64,000 bases of DNA from Sphingobacterium cellulitidis. GTDB taxonomy: Bacteria > Bacteroidota > Bacteroidia > Sphingobacteriales > Sphingobacteriaceae. The DNA lies in contig NOUX01000003.1 in NCBI GenBank assembly GCA_002245855.1, positions 526,314-590,313 on the forward strand. The letters are read 5' to 3'. Under the pieces are notes generated by a model. That model was not told where the DNA came from and did no database searches. It saw only the letters and a list, made by a program, of their open reading frames with translations. The position numbers and the translations under genes were made by a program. Shown here piece after piece: positions 55,501 to 64,000 of this stretch. How positions within the stretch are numbered: the first letter of the stretch is position 1; every line of letters begins with the position of its first letter.

Positions 55501-56775
55501 CTATCGTTTTTTATTCTTTCTAGTCATTCTTGCCTTTTCCCCACTTCCATAATTATAGGTCTTGCTATTGCTTTCCTTCTTTTTATGGAATGCTCCCCCA
55601 CGGCTTTCATCAACTTCAACTTTACCCTTTGCATTTGCCGAAGCTTGATAAATCGTCAAATCTTCTGGCAAGGGCATCACTGGAATTTTCTTTCCTAAAC
55701 TTTGCTCTATCTTCTTAATTTCCGGAAGCTCAATATCTGTGGCAAAGGTAATCGCAATACTTTCTTCTTCTCCATTCTTAAGGACATGTTGTATAAAAGC
55801 ATCTCTGTTCTCAGGAACTTCAAAATGGAAAATAAATGGAATTCCATCCAAATCAATAGCTTCCAATCCTTCATTCGCAATGATTAGAATTCTACAGTCT
55901 GTTTTTTGCCTGAAAATACTGATATCATCAATTCCATAGTCATCATGGAAAAGAGGCTGGTAAATTGCTGCCACACCTTTTTTGGCATGTAGTCTTTCCA
56001 ATAAATTATGAGCCGTATGTTTGGTATTTACAAAAACAACAACCTTATCAAAAACCTCCTCATCCGACATCAAATCATTCAGCAGGTTTATCTTCGTCGT
56101 AAAATTAGGAACCTGATAAAGCATCAGCTCATGGGTATCAAAATTATTCTCACCAAGCTCCTCCACCTCAATAACTGTTGCAAATGGCATGAAATCATCA
56201 ATCATTAGATGTAATTTTTCATGCTCTACCGTACTAAAGGCAAGGTATTGCACTTTCCCACAGCTCTGTGCCAACTCACGTACATTGGTTTGCATCCCTT
56301 GTTTTACAATCTCTTCAGCATCATCAATAATAAAAGTCTCAATTCGATTTAGGTTAAGGCCTAACTTCAGATACACCGCACGAGCACGGCTAGGCGTCGC
56401 AACCACAATATCAACCCCCCGAACAAGATCCTCAATCTCCTCCTCCATTGCACCACTCGCTTTAAGGCCCATGATATGCAAGTTCTTATTATTGCTGATT
56501 TTATAAAATTGATCTACAATCTCATTAATACGTTCTTCATTCGGCGCCAAGACTAATATCTTTGGTGCTTCATCATCAGTGTACTTCAACCGCATCAAAA
56601 CCCCTAGAATATAGGTCGTCGTCTTCCCTGCCCCTTCAGGCGCAATACCAATAAGGCTATGCCCACCCACAATACGTGATAGGGTTTTCAACTGGAATTC
56701 CTTGGCAATAAAATATCCCAATTGATTCATGGAGTTATAAAGACGCTTGCTGAGTTTTAATTTATCTAGAGACAC
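55501..56775 (-). CDS. DEAD-box helicase-like protein with degenerate motifs
   Basis: 424 residues with a GTG start. The fold is DEAD-box-like: motif I GAGKTT at about 48-53 (PEGAGKTTTYILG), Ib ATPSRARA, but motif II reads DDAE (151-154) instead of DEAD, and motif III FST. In the second RecA domain, motif V is NEGLEAIDLDG, and the arginine-rich motif VI (HRIGRTGR) is replaced by QHVLKNGEEE. ATP hydrolysis or strand opening is therefore doubtful; it may be an RNA-binding or regulatory paralogue. The basic tail (KKKESN ... RMTRKNKKR) suits RNA binding. Convergent with the ligase gene, stops 2 bases apart. Confidence 0.8.
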   Translation of the reverse strand: MSLDKLKLSKRLYNSMNQLGYFIAKEFQLKTLSRIVGGHSLIGIAPEGAGKTTTYILGVLMRLKYTDDEAPKILVLAPNEERINEIVDQFYKISNNKNLHIMGLKASGAMEEEIEDLVRGVDIVVATPSRARAVYLKLGLNLNRIETFIIDDAEEIVKQGMQTNVRELAQSCGKVQYLAFSTVEHEKLHLMIDDFMPFATVIEVEELGENNFDTHELMLYQVPNFTTKINLLNDLMSDEEVFDKVVVFVNTKHTAHNLLERLHAKKGVAAIYQPLFHDDYGIDDISIFRQKTDCRILIIANEGLEAIDLDGIPFIFHFEVPENRDAFIQHVLKNGEEESIAITFATDIELPEIKKIEQSLGKKIPVMPLPEDLTIYQASANAKGKVEVDESRGGAFHKKKESNSKTYNYGSGEKARMTRKNKKR

Positions 56776-57101
56776 TGCTGAATATTTAAATGAATTATAA
56801 AGCTACAAAGTTAGTTAAATTATTGTCAGCATAAGGCATTAGCCTACAAATAGCCGATCCGGAGACGAATTGACCTGAAAACTATCCCTCCCTAAAACCC
56901 CGTCAGCGTTTTCAAGAACCCCGTAGGGGTGACATATTTGTAGAAAATAACATTCATCAACGTACAGCCCCAGCGGGGCGACATATTTGTAGGAAAGAAC
57001 ATTCACCAACATACAGCCCCAGAGGGGCGACATGTTTGTATATATCGCCTAAAATAGATTCCTCATCTTCGATTCGGAATGACAATCTAATAATTACATT
57101 A

Positions 57102-57160
57102 GGTTGAGGTGAAAAGAAGGTTCTTCGGCGATGCCGAAGAACCTTCTTTTCACCTCAACC
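57102..57160. repeat. long hairpin, 28-bp arms with GAT loop
   Basis: Arms 57102-57129 and 57133-57160 are perfect complements around GAT. The second copy (57752-57800) has a perfect core of 23 bp. The third (about 58249-58310) carries GAAAAAGG in place of GAAGG, again matched in the opposite arm apart from one G-T position. Confidence 0.88.
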
Positions 57161-57347
57161 CTGACACAATTTTTCTGTCATTCTGAGCGTAGCGAAGAAT
57201 CTATTTTATCCAACTATGGGTAGGTGGCGTATCGCATGCGCCCTTTTTATATCCCACCTATTTGTTCATATCCCTACCACAAACCCGTCAGCGTTTTCAA
57301 GAACCCCAGAGGGGTTCCATATTAGTAACCCGATAATATAAATGAAT

Positions 57348-57395
57348 AGCCCCGCCCATATGCAATCGCTAAAGCGATTGCATATGGGCGGGGCT
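57348..57395. repeat. hairpin repeat copy 3
   Basis: Perfect 23-bp arms (57348-57370 and 57373-57395), AA loop. The middle of the arm (CCCATATGCAATCGCT) differs from copies 1 and 2 but stays fully paired. Confidence 0.9.
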
Positions 57396-57751
57396 TATTT
57401 CCTATACCCTCCTTTTACTAACATTAAACTCCTCTGGAGTTTTTATCTCCGCCCTGCATAATCAAACCCCGTAGGGGTGACATATGTGTAGCCAGAAATG
57501 TGTTTACAGACGTACAGCCCCAGAGGGGCGGCATGTTTGTTTCTAGCCAGCCTAACCCGCCCTTACAAAACGTTTCATTTTTTCGATAGGCATTTCGTCC
57601 TGCATTATCAAACCCCGTAGGGGTGACATATTTGTAGAAAAGAACATTCACCATCATACAGCCCCAGAGGGGCGGCATGTTTGTATATATCGCCTAAAAT
57701 AGATTCCTCATCTTCGATTCGGAATGACAATCTAATAATTACATTAGGTTA

Positions 57752-57800
57752 AGGTGAAAAGAAGGTTCTTCGGCGATGCCGAAGAACCTTCTTTTCACCT
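57752..57800. repeat. long hairpin, second copy
   Basis: Arms 57752-57774 and 57778-57800 around GAT; one mismatch appears when extended outward. Confidence 0.85.
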
Positions 57801-57994
57801 CAACCCTGACAAAATTTTTCTGTCTTTCTGAGCGCAGCGAAGAATCTATTTTATCCAACTTTGGGTACGGGCGTATCGCATACGCCCTTTTTATATCCCA
57901 CCTATTTGTTCATATCCATAGCCTACAAACCCGTCAGCCTTTTCAAGAACCCCAGAGGGGTTCCATATTAGTAACCCGATACTATAAATAGATT

Positions 57995-58040
57995 GCCCCG
58001 CCCATATGCAATCGCTAAAGCGATTGCATATGGGCGGGGC
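57995..58040. repeat. hairpin repeat copy 4
   Basis: Perfect 22-bp arms (57995-58016 and 58019-58040), AA loop, then a T-run, so it could also end transcripts. Confidence 0.9.
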
Positions 58041-58248
58041 TTTTTTCGTATACACTCCTATTACTAATATTAAACTCCTCTGGAGTTTTTATCTCCGTCC
58101 TGCATTATCAAACCCCGTAGGGGTGACATATTTGTAGCAAAGAACATTCACCAACGTACAGCCCCAGAGGGGCGACATGTTTGTATATATCGCCTAAAAT
58201 AGATTCCTCATCTTCGATTCGGAATGACAATCTAATAATTACATTAGG

Positions 58249-58310
58249 TTGAGGTGAGAAAAAGGTTCTTCGGCGATGCCGAAGAATCTTTTTCTCACCT
58301 CAACCCTGAC
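58249..58310. repeat. long hairpin, third copy
   Basis: GGTTGAGGTGAG ... TTCTTCGGC pairs with GCCGAAGAATC ... CTCACCTCAACC around GAT with one G-T wobble. Confidence 0.8.
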
Positions 58311-58494
58311 ACAATTTTTCTGTCATTCTGAGCGTAGCGAAGAATCTATTTTATCCAATTATGGGTAGGGGCGTATCGCATACGCCCTTTTAATATTTCA
58401 CATATTTGTCCATATCCATAGCCTACAAACCCGTCAGCGTTTTCAAGAACCCCAGCGGGGTTCAATATTAGTAACCCAATAATATTAATAGATT

Positions 58495-58540
58495 GCCCCG
58501 CCCACATGCATTCGCTAAAGCGAATGCATGTGGGCGGGGC
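58495..58540. repeat. hairpin repeat copy 5
   Basis: Perfect 22-bp arms (58495-58516 and 58519-58540), AA loop. CCCACATGCATTCGCT combines arm bases of copies 1 and 3, each fully compensated. Confidence 0.9.
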
Positions 58541-58715
58541 TTATTTCCTATACCCTCCTATTACTAATATTAAACTCCTCTGGAGTTTTTATCTCCGCAA
58601 CCCATTAAGGGTTGAACGGCGAAGAATCTATTTTATCCAACTATGGGTAGGGGCGTATCGCATACGCCCTTATTAAATTTCACATTTTCAGCAGGGGCTA
58701 TTTCCTATACCCCTG

Positions 58716-61700
58716 TTATTTCGTCAACAACTTATTATTAAAAGCTTTATTAAAGAATAGCAATAAATTTGGCGCTTTATTTTCAGCTAATTTAAAAGGT
58801 TGGGATAGCCTAAAATTATCCCACGTCTTATAATCATCAGGCTTCATTTTACTTCGTCGCGCATCAACCAATTCTCTAAATACTTCCCTTGGCGGAGCAT
58901 CATCATTATCGCCTTTTAATACATCCCAATAACGAGCCGACATGTCTCTATATGATGGAGCTAATGCAAATGGCCCATTAAGATTAGGTAAAGGAAGATT
59001 AAAGGTATTACTATATTTTACAGCATTAATCCTTTTATAATTCCCCGCCTCATCTCTTTCTTTTAATCCAAATTGAACCTTGATTCCAGTTGCAAAATCA
59101 TCATCTTCAGTATGATAGGAAACAACTTCTGATTCATACCATAATACTTTCTTTTCATCAAGAGACCATTTTTTAGCCTCTTCCTCCGCTTGCGAACTCA
59201 TGCTAGTATTTTCAGAGAGCCTACCTGGAGTCAGATTCCAAAATTCATTCCCTGGACCATGGAGTTTTTCATTCAATAAGTGAAGACGTCCATAGGTAGT
59301 GCTATAGTTTTCAAGCTTGGTAATTTTTGATTTCCAACCTTTAACATCTATCGTTGGTCTGGAACCTTTGGTATTCCCTGCTTTAGAAGTTAATGGATCA
59401 GCGATCACTTTCCCTGCTTTATCACCATGAGGAATATAACTTACCTCAGTCAAAGGAATATTATATTTTACCATGCCTACCCCAATTATTACTAAATGAG
59501 GAACTATTTCTTTGAAGTATTTGTTCAAATCTGATTCTAATTTGGACTTATCTTCCGCATCTTTAATTTTTGCTTTAGTGGTATTTATTTTAGCGAATAT
59601 TTTCCTGGCTTCAGCTAATGATTTTGATTTCTTTTTATCAGGATTACTTTTTAATTCTTCTTCCTTTTTGTCGAATAATGCCTTTATACTCATCACTTCA
59701 CTAGCCACCATTAATTCTGCACTTTCCTCAGTGCCACTAAAGAAGATAGCATGTGATTCTCCTTCAATCTCGAATTCTTCCCTAAGACCTAGCCAGCCTT
59801 TTACTGCATCTACAGCTTTTCTACCCTTCTCCACCAACCAATCTCCAGCTGCCAACAACTTATCTAGCAGCCAGTCCACCTTCTCATCAATCCATTTATT
59901 AGCTTTATCGGCAATTTCCTTTAACTTCTTACCAATCTTACTGGACAATACTTGGTTCGCCAGGAATTCCATTAGCAGTGGTAAGGCATTCTTCAGGTTA
60001 TTCTCAAATTTCAATGCTGCATTTGCAAAGGTACCGGCCATCACATCGGCCACATTATCCAATACATTCTCAACCAATTCTAGAATCTCTTTGGCTTTTT
60101 CTATTGCCGTTTCTACGGCATTGTAAAATGCAACTATCGAATTCACAACAGCCATCACCCCAGTCGGATCAAGCATACTGATTAGCTTCTCACTTACTTT
60201 ATTGATGATATTAGAAACCAACCAATCAATGGCTGAGTCGATAAAGGTCTGCAGTAATTCTGCTCCTTTATCTCTTATCATCTGGATGATTTCATCTAGA
60301 CTATGTTCATGTAGGGCAACAATCCATTCCCAGGCTTTCGCTGCGCCACGAGAGATACGACCAACCCATTTCTTCACCTTATCTGATACCTCTTTGCCGC
60401 GTTTTTTCTCTATACTCTTGTAAACCTTCTCCATTCCAAAGGAGAAAATACTTCCCAGCATTTTAAAGATTTCGGAGAAACTAAAAGCTTGAGGAATGTA
60501 AATCGGACTATCCTTGGCAGCATCAAACAACCATGTAGTAAAACCATCTTTTAAATGAGTCCACTTGCGCTCAAAGAATCCTAAAAACCCTAGTTTTACC
60601 GTAGTGAGCATATTGACAAAGAAGACCTTTGGTTTCTCAATAATGGTATCAAATACCTCAAATGCTTTATTGAAAACTTTTACGGCTAAATCCTTAGGGA
60701 ACTTAAGTGCTTCCAATAATAAATTGAAAACCTCCCAAAGAGCACCCATCACATCGCCATGTACGAACATCATTTCTAAAATGTGCATGGTCTTCTTCTG
60801 CATGGTTGCCCAGGCTCCTTCTACATCTTTAATATCTTTTAATAATGGAATATATTTAAAGACATATTTCACAAAAAAGGCAATTATTTTATCGCGGATA
60901 CATTTTGGAATCCGGTGAAACCAATCGTCCAAAATCAAGAAGGCAAGCTTCAAATAATCGGTCATTGCTTGTCCCACCTTGGTCAATACATTGAAGATAG
61001 GTTGAAGGAAGGCTTTGATCCGTGTGAATGCTGATTCTAGACTGTTAATCAAATTATTCAGTTGAACATTTGCCCAAGCTTCCATTTCTTCGACCTTCTC
61101 GGTTATCCAATTGACTGCCGAGTTAATAGCTGATAAAAATAAGGAGCTCATATCTCGAGGTATGGATTGTAAGGTAGCCACAGCTGTAATCAATGCCGAA
61201 CTTATTACTGCGACTTTCGCCTTCAAGAAGTTGCTTATTGTTAGTATTGCTGCATTTAATTGTGGAACTATTACTCCTTGAAATAATCCTCTTTCTTTAA
61301 TAATCGCATCGCGATCAATTAGGTATCGCCGAATTTGAGAAGCAGCATAGATTATTCCGGTTAATGTGGCTCCAGCAATGATAAAAGGTCCTGCTGGGGA
61401 GAGCATCAGGATAATTCCGCCTAAGACCATCAACTTGGTTTTATAAGGTTCTAGTTTTTGCTTAACCTCTTCCCATAGACTAAGAATTTTGCTTTTTACC
61501 TGTTCCCATAAGCTATTCTGATCATCACCTTCAAAGCCAATCGCCTGTGCAAACCAATGCCATAGATCCGCATAAAAGTCAATAACGGTTTTAATATGAT
61601 TCCAAATCTTATCGGCAACCCACTTAATGCTATCCCAGATTTTACCAAATATGCGGGATACAAAATCCCAAATTGGCTTACCGATATCATTCCAGACGAA

Positions 61701-63155
61701 ATCAATAAAGCTCTTTATAGGTGCTAAAAACTCTTTTAATTTTTCCAATGCCGGGTCTGCAACTCCTTCCAGAATTTTCTGGATAAAATCCGTTGCTTCC
61801 ACGAATGGCGTACAGTCGCCCTGCTTCAATCTCTCAATGGCGGTTACCAACCAAACCTTAAACATGGCAAAATTGGACCTCACCATCGCTATTATGGAGG
61901 CTCCCAGTCGAATTGGTTCCGCAAAAGTATCTATGGTAGCATTGACAAATGCGGATACCTTCTCTTTTGCCCAAGTTAAAAATCCCTTATTGCGGAAAAT
62001 ATCATAAATCTCAGGTGAGGCTTCCCGCAGCAAATCCCAAATCGCTTCTTTAGCCTGACTTAATAGAAAGCCATCCTCTTCATCTTGTTTGGCAATTTTC
62101 TTATTTGTAGAACTAATACCAATTCCTGGAGCGGCTTGGTTTACTTTATTGGCAGAGGCTCCTGCTGCAGCTGCTTTCTTTTGTTGCACCTGCTTTGGTT
62201 GAACCCCTGTTTGTTGAAGGGTATGCGTTAATTCATGCGCCAAAAGATGTCGACCAGCCGGACTATTGAAATCAAATTTCCCCGTATTGAAGTAAATATC
62301 ATTTCCATAGGCGAATGCCTGCGCGTTCAATTCCTTGCTCATTTGAACCGCATTACTATGATCATGAATCCGCACTTTTGAAAAATCTACCCCAAAAGAG
62401 CTTTCCATCTGTTTGAGGATATGATCCGGCAATGGTCTTCCAGAGTTTCTTGAATTTGCTAGCCTTTGCTCTATACTCTGATTATTGGAAAATATGGATG
62501 ATGCACTGGAATTTACCTTCCTTTGTATAGTATCCTCTTTCTCAGATTGTAGGGGTTTTGTTTCATGACTTACATTGCGATGTTGAAGATTCTGGAGCTC
62601 ATGTTGTTGAATTTGTTGATTGCGGAGCACCCGACGGTTTCGCAAACGTAATTTACTGGCCTGCCTCCTATTATCTTCCACTGGCGCCGTACTTTGCCCC
62701 TCCTGAACCATAGACTGATTTCGCAATTCCTTTCGGCCAACTTTATTCGTGTTTCGAAGCGTTTTATCTTCCTCTTCTTCTTTCAGCCGAACGTTTTCAT
62801 GTTCTTGTGCCTTTCGTTGCACCTTCTCTTCCTTCTCACATGAATCACATTTTTTCTGAACCAATGGAGAAATAGAAGAACCAATAGATTCACTTCCTTG
62901 CTTATCATTTCGCTTTTCTTCCATTTTCTGTACAACGCGATCTGCAGTCGTATCAGCTTCTTTTTCATAATGATCATTGGCAGAACCAACATTCAATTTG
63001 GTCTGTACAAAGAAGGCATTGCTTTCCTGTTTTCTCTGGAAAAAGGCGGCATGTTTTGGGCTGTCACTAAAAAAAGAAGAGTCTCCTCCCTTTGAAAAGA
63101 AGGAAGTTCTGGATTTGGCAGGACTTGCCACTGATTTAACTTCAGCAGCTTTCAT
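58716..63155 (-). CDS. giant DUF4157 (eCIS core) protein with putative C-terminal nuclease-like domain
   Basis: 1479 residues. The Gln/Lys-rich N-terminus (1-235) includes a CDSC pair at about 103-106. DUF4157 (about 240-316) carries the metallopeptidase-like HELTH at 307-311 (LLAHELTHTLQQ). Residues about 360-1230 are long amphipathic and hydrophobic helices with many Trp (KWVADKIWNHI, FYADLWHWF), tape-measure-like. The C-terminal region shows GRLHLLNEKLHGPGNEFWNLTPG (His1292), resembling a HLLN...GPG...NLTP nuclease-like motif of polymorphic toxins. DUF4157 proteins are often linked to extracellular contractile injection systems; no such structural genes are visible here, and no immunity gene follows. 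Confidence 0.75.
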   Translation of the reverse strand: MKAAEVKSVASPAKSRTSFFSKGGDSSFFSDSPKHAAFFQRKQESNAFFVQTKLNVGSANDHYEKEADTTADRVVQKMEEKRNDKQGSESIGSSISPLVQKKCDSCEKEEKVQRKAQEHENVRLKEEEEDKTLRNTNKVGRKELRNQSMVQEGQSTAPVEDNRRQASKLRLRNRRVLRNQQIQQHELQNLQHRNVSHETKPLQSEKEDTIQRKVNSSASSIFSNNQSIEQRLANSRNSGRPLPDHILKQMESSFGVDFSKVRIHDHSNAVQMSKELNAQAFAYGNDIYFNTGKFDFNSPAGRHLLAHELTHTLQQTGVQPKQVQQKKAAAAGASANKVNQAAPGIGISSTNKKIAKQDEEDGFLLSQAKEAIWDLLREASPEIYDIFRNKGFLTWAKEKVSAFVNATIDTFAEPIRLGASIIAMVRSNFAMFKVWLVTAIERLKQGDCTPFVEATDFIQKILEGVADPALEKLKEFLAPIKSFIDFVWNDIGKPIWDFVSRIFGKIWDSIKWVADKIWNHIKTVIDFYADLWHWFAQAIGFEGDDQNSLWEQVKSKILSLWEEVKQKLEPYKTKLMVLGGIILMLSPAGPFIIAGATLTGIIYAASQIRRYLIDRDAIIKERGLFQGVIVPQLNAAILTISNFLKAKVAVISSALITAVATLQSIPRDMSSLFLSAINSAVNWITEKVEEMEAWANVQLNNLINSLESAFTRIKAFLQPIFNVLTKVGQAMTDYLKLAFLILDDWFHRIPKCIRDKIIAFFVKYVFKYIPLLKDIKDVEGAWATMQKKTMHILEMMFVHGDVMGALWEVFNLLLEALKFPKDLAVKVFNKAFEVFDTIIEKPKVFFVNMLTTVKLGFLGFFERKWTHLKDGFTTWLFDAAKDSPIYIPQAFSFSEIFKMLGSIFSFGMEKVYKSIEKKRGKEVSDKVKKWVGRISRGAAKAWEWIVALHEHSLDEIIQMIRDKGAELLQTFIDSAIDWLVSNIINKVSEKLISMLDPTGVMAVVNSIVAFYNAVETAIEKAKEILELVENVLDNVADVMAGTFANAALKFENNLKNALPLLMEFLANQVLSSKIGKKLKEIADKANKWIDEKVDWLLDKLLAAGDWLVEKGRKAVDAVKGWLGLREEFEIEGESHAIFFSGTEESAELMVASEVMSIKALFDKKEEELKSNPDKKKSKSLAEARKIFAKINTTKAKIKDAEDKSKLESDLNKYFKEIVPHLVIIGVGMVKYNIPLTEVSYIPHGDKAGKVIADPLTSKAGNTKGSRPTIDVKGWKSKITKLENYSTTYGRLHLLNEKLHGPGNEFWNLTPGRLSENTSMSSQAEEEAKKWSLDEKKVLWYESEVVSYHTEDDDFATGIKVQFGLKERDEAGNYKRINAVKYSNTFNLPLPNLNGPFALAPSYRDMSARYWDVLKGDNDDAPPREVFRELVDARRSKMKPDDYKTWDNFRLSQPFKLAENKAPNLLLFFNKAFNNKLLTK

Positions 63156-63236
63156 AAGCGAATCGTTAGTTCATCCCCTAAATTTCAATAGGAACCTTAA
63201 ATTTATCAATAGCTAGAAATAGTCAATTTCCCCTCA

Positions 63237-63578
63237 TCACTCCCTTCTTCTCAGCAGTCGATTTATATCATCCATAGAATAATAGTCTCTTCCGCGGATT
63301 CGGATGGGTTTAATTACCTGGTCGTTTTTCAGTCTATAATATGTTGATTTACTAATTTTTAAAAGTTTAATTAAGTCATCGGAATCGAGCAGTTTATGAT
63401 TATCTGCCATAGTTTTTAGGGGGTTGTTGTGGGAATCGAGTAAGGAGGAGCTTTTCAAAAATTCGTGCTGTGTTCTGGAGATCTCGGTATGGTCGAGCAT
63501 AGTTTCATACATTTTCTCCAGCAATCTTCGCACCCTCAAAAATTCATTAAAATTTGTCTTGGACGGATCGGACTTCAT
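63237..63578 (-). CDS. excisionase/MerR-like helix-turn-helix protein
   Basis: 113 residues from ATG 63578; a TTG at 63602 is less likely. The C-terminal 50 residues form an excisionase-type winged helix: LLDSDDLIKLLKISKSTYYRLKNDQVIKPIRIRGRDYYSMDDINRLLRR. The N-terminal helical part (FLRVRRLLEKMYETMLDHTEISRTQHEF) is of a type seen in Bacteroidota mobile-element and regulatory proteins. It lies 81 bases upstream of the DUF4157 gene on the same strand, and could regulate it. Confidence 0.7.
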   Translation of the reverse strand: MKSDPSKTNFNEFLRVRRLLEKMYETMLDHTEISRTQHEFLKSSSLLDSHNNPLKTMADNHKLLDSDDLIKLLKISKSTYYRLKNDQVIKPIRIRGRDYYSMDDINRLLRRRE

Positions 63579-63909
63579 ATATATGGTATTGAAAATAATC
63601 AAATCTTCATCCCCTGCACATTTTCTCTGTCACCCAAATTTAACCTTTAATTAAATTTTTAATAAGACATTTATATTAAGAAATCTAAAGTATTATGTTA
63701 ACTAATTACAATAATCTACCTGAAATAGATCAAGATATAAAATCAGAACTATTAGTTAAAGCATTGAATTAACTCTTATTAGTTTGTTAAAAATGATAAG
63801 CATTTTAAGATGCAATTGATTTAGTCAAACATGAAAATAGATTAATATTCTAATTCAATATTTATTCTTTTTTCATAATAACCAAATTCATAAATGCAGC
63901 GCACCTACT
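63579..63909. other. AT-rich non-coding stretch, nothing recognised
   Basis: No gene longer than a few codons is supported; contains the likely promoter of the HTH gene on the minus strand. Confidence 0.4.
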
Positions 63910-63977
63910 CCACATTTCAGTCGGACCTTCTTCGAAAAAATTCGAACAAGATCCGAAGGAGGTCCGGAGAAAGTGCG
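63910..63977. repeat. long imperfect hairpin in a GC-richer block
   Basis: GGACCTTCTTCG (from 63923) pairs with CGAAGGAGGTCC (from 63954) with one G-T position. Pairing continues outward (CACATTTC with GAAAGTG). The block (about 63895-63990) is clearly GC-richer than its surroundings and one frame reads RTYSTFQSDLLRKNSNKIRR, a repeat-like peptide. It looks like part of a dispersed repeat rather than a gene. Confidence 0.55.
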
Positions 63978-64000
63978 GCTGAGATCTGGTAAATCCCATA

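Larger units (their letters stand above)
56840..58715. repeat. repeat island 2: composite repeat units like island 1
   Basis: About 1.9 kb without a gene. It contains nine CCCCnnnGGGG-type boxes and three 46-48-bp hairpins (57348, 57995, 58495; periods 647 and 500). Three long hairpins flank the AGGTGA...TTCTTCGGC sequence (57102-57160, 57752-57800, about 58249-58310). GGGCGTAT-CGC-ATACGCCC hairpins lie at 57869-57887, 58369-58387 and 58651-58669. The order of parts is the same as in island 1. Short frames here (for example with SPLWG or PPLWG) come from the repeats. Confidence 0.88.

Noticed and set aside
56839-57991. Several short open frames with SPLWG, PPLWG or LSERSEESI peptides
   Set aside because: They are translations of the repeat islands (51-bp and CCCCnnnGGGG units), not genes.
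59512-60918. Long plus-strand frames opposite the DUF4157 gene
   Set aside because: Antisense shadows of a repetitive helical gene with Ser/Leu-biased translation.

Overview
The window comes from the chromosome of a Bacteroidota bacterium, most likely of the Sphingobacteriaceae (Sphingobacterium/Pedobacter type). The signs are low GC, weak Shine-Dalgarno sites, TAnnTTTG-type promoter boxes, a type III glutamine synthetase, a TonB-dependent receptor, DUF5916 and PepSY-like proteins, Tat-exported oxidoreductases, and intergenic islands of CCCCnnnGGGG repeats.

Layout. 1-8.0 kb: the 5' part of an RluA-type pseudouridine synthase gene, a PLP deaminase/desulfhydrase, an outer-membrane barrel, a TonB-dependent receptor, an OmpR-type response regulator with its histidine kinase, and two PepSY-like exported proteins. 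Matching 11-bp-spaced TTCCAGA repeats lie upstream of the regulator and of the first PepSY gene. 8-14 kb: SIMPL protein, S9 peptidase, glutamine synthetase III. 14.1-15.1 kb: repeat island 1. 15.2-27.3 kb: ABM monooxygenase-like protein, aldo/keto reductase, metallo-hydrolase, WYL regulator, Gfo/Idh/MocA oxidoreductase, a secreted glycosidase-like protein, DUF5916 protein, MFS transporter. 27.5-28.9 kb: mnmE.

28.9-47.4 kb is a defence island: a complete type 1 BREX system (brxA, brxB, brxC, pglX, pglZ, brxL) led by a small XRE regulator. Between pglX and pglZ sit a DUF262/HNH type IV restriction-like gene and the decayed 3' end of a hipA toxin gene, whose stop codon still overlaps the pglZ start. 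An unrecognised membrane protein follows brxL with no gap, and a Cys-rich HNH-like gene faces it across a shared terminator. The island starts exactly at the mnmE 3' end, a known integration site for genomic islands in other bacteria.

47.9-56.8 kb: a small secreted protein, a phytase-like lipoprotein, a MaoC hydratase, a membrane protein with two nuclease-fold-like repeats and a Cys-rich tail, a hypothetical protein, a ligase-associated exonuclease with ATP-dependent DNA ligase, and a degenerate DEAD-box protein. 56.8-58.7 kb: repeat island 2, with the same composite units as island 1. 58.7-63.6 kb: a 1479-residue DUF4157 (eCIS core) protein that appears to end in a nuclease-like domain, with a small HTH gene upstream. 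The window closes with a long imperfect hairpin.

The most unusual items are the extra genes of the BREX operon (membrane protein, DUF262 protein, dead hipA), the putative two-component operator, the hairpin repeats with compensatory base changes, the tandem nuclease-fold protein, and the orphan DUF4157 protein. No tRNA, rRNA, CRISPR array, transposase or integrase gene was recognised.
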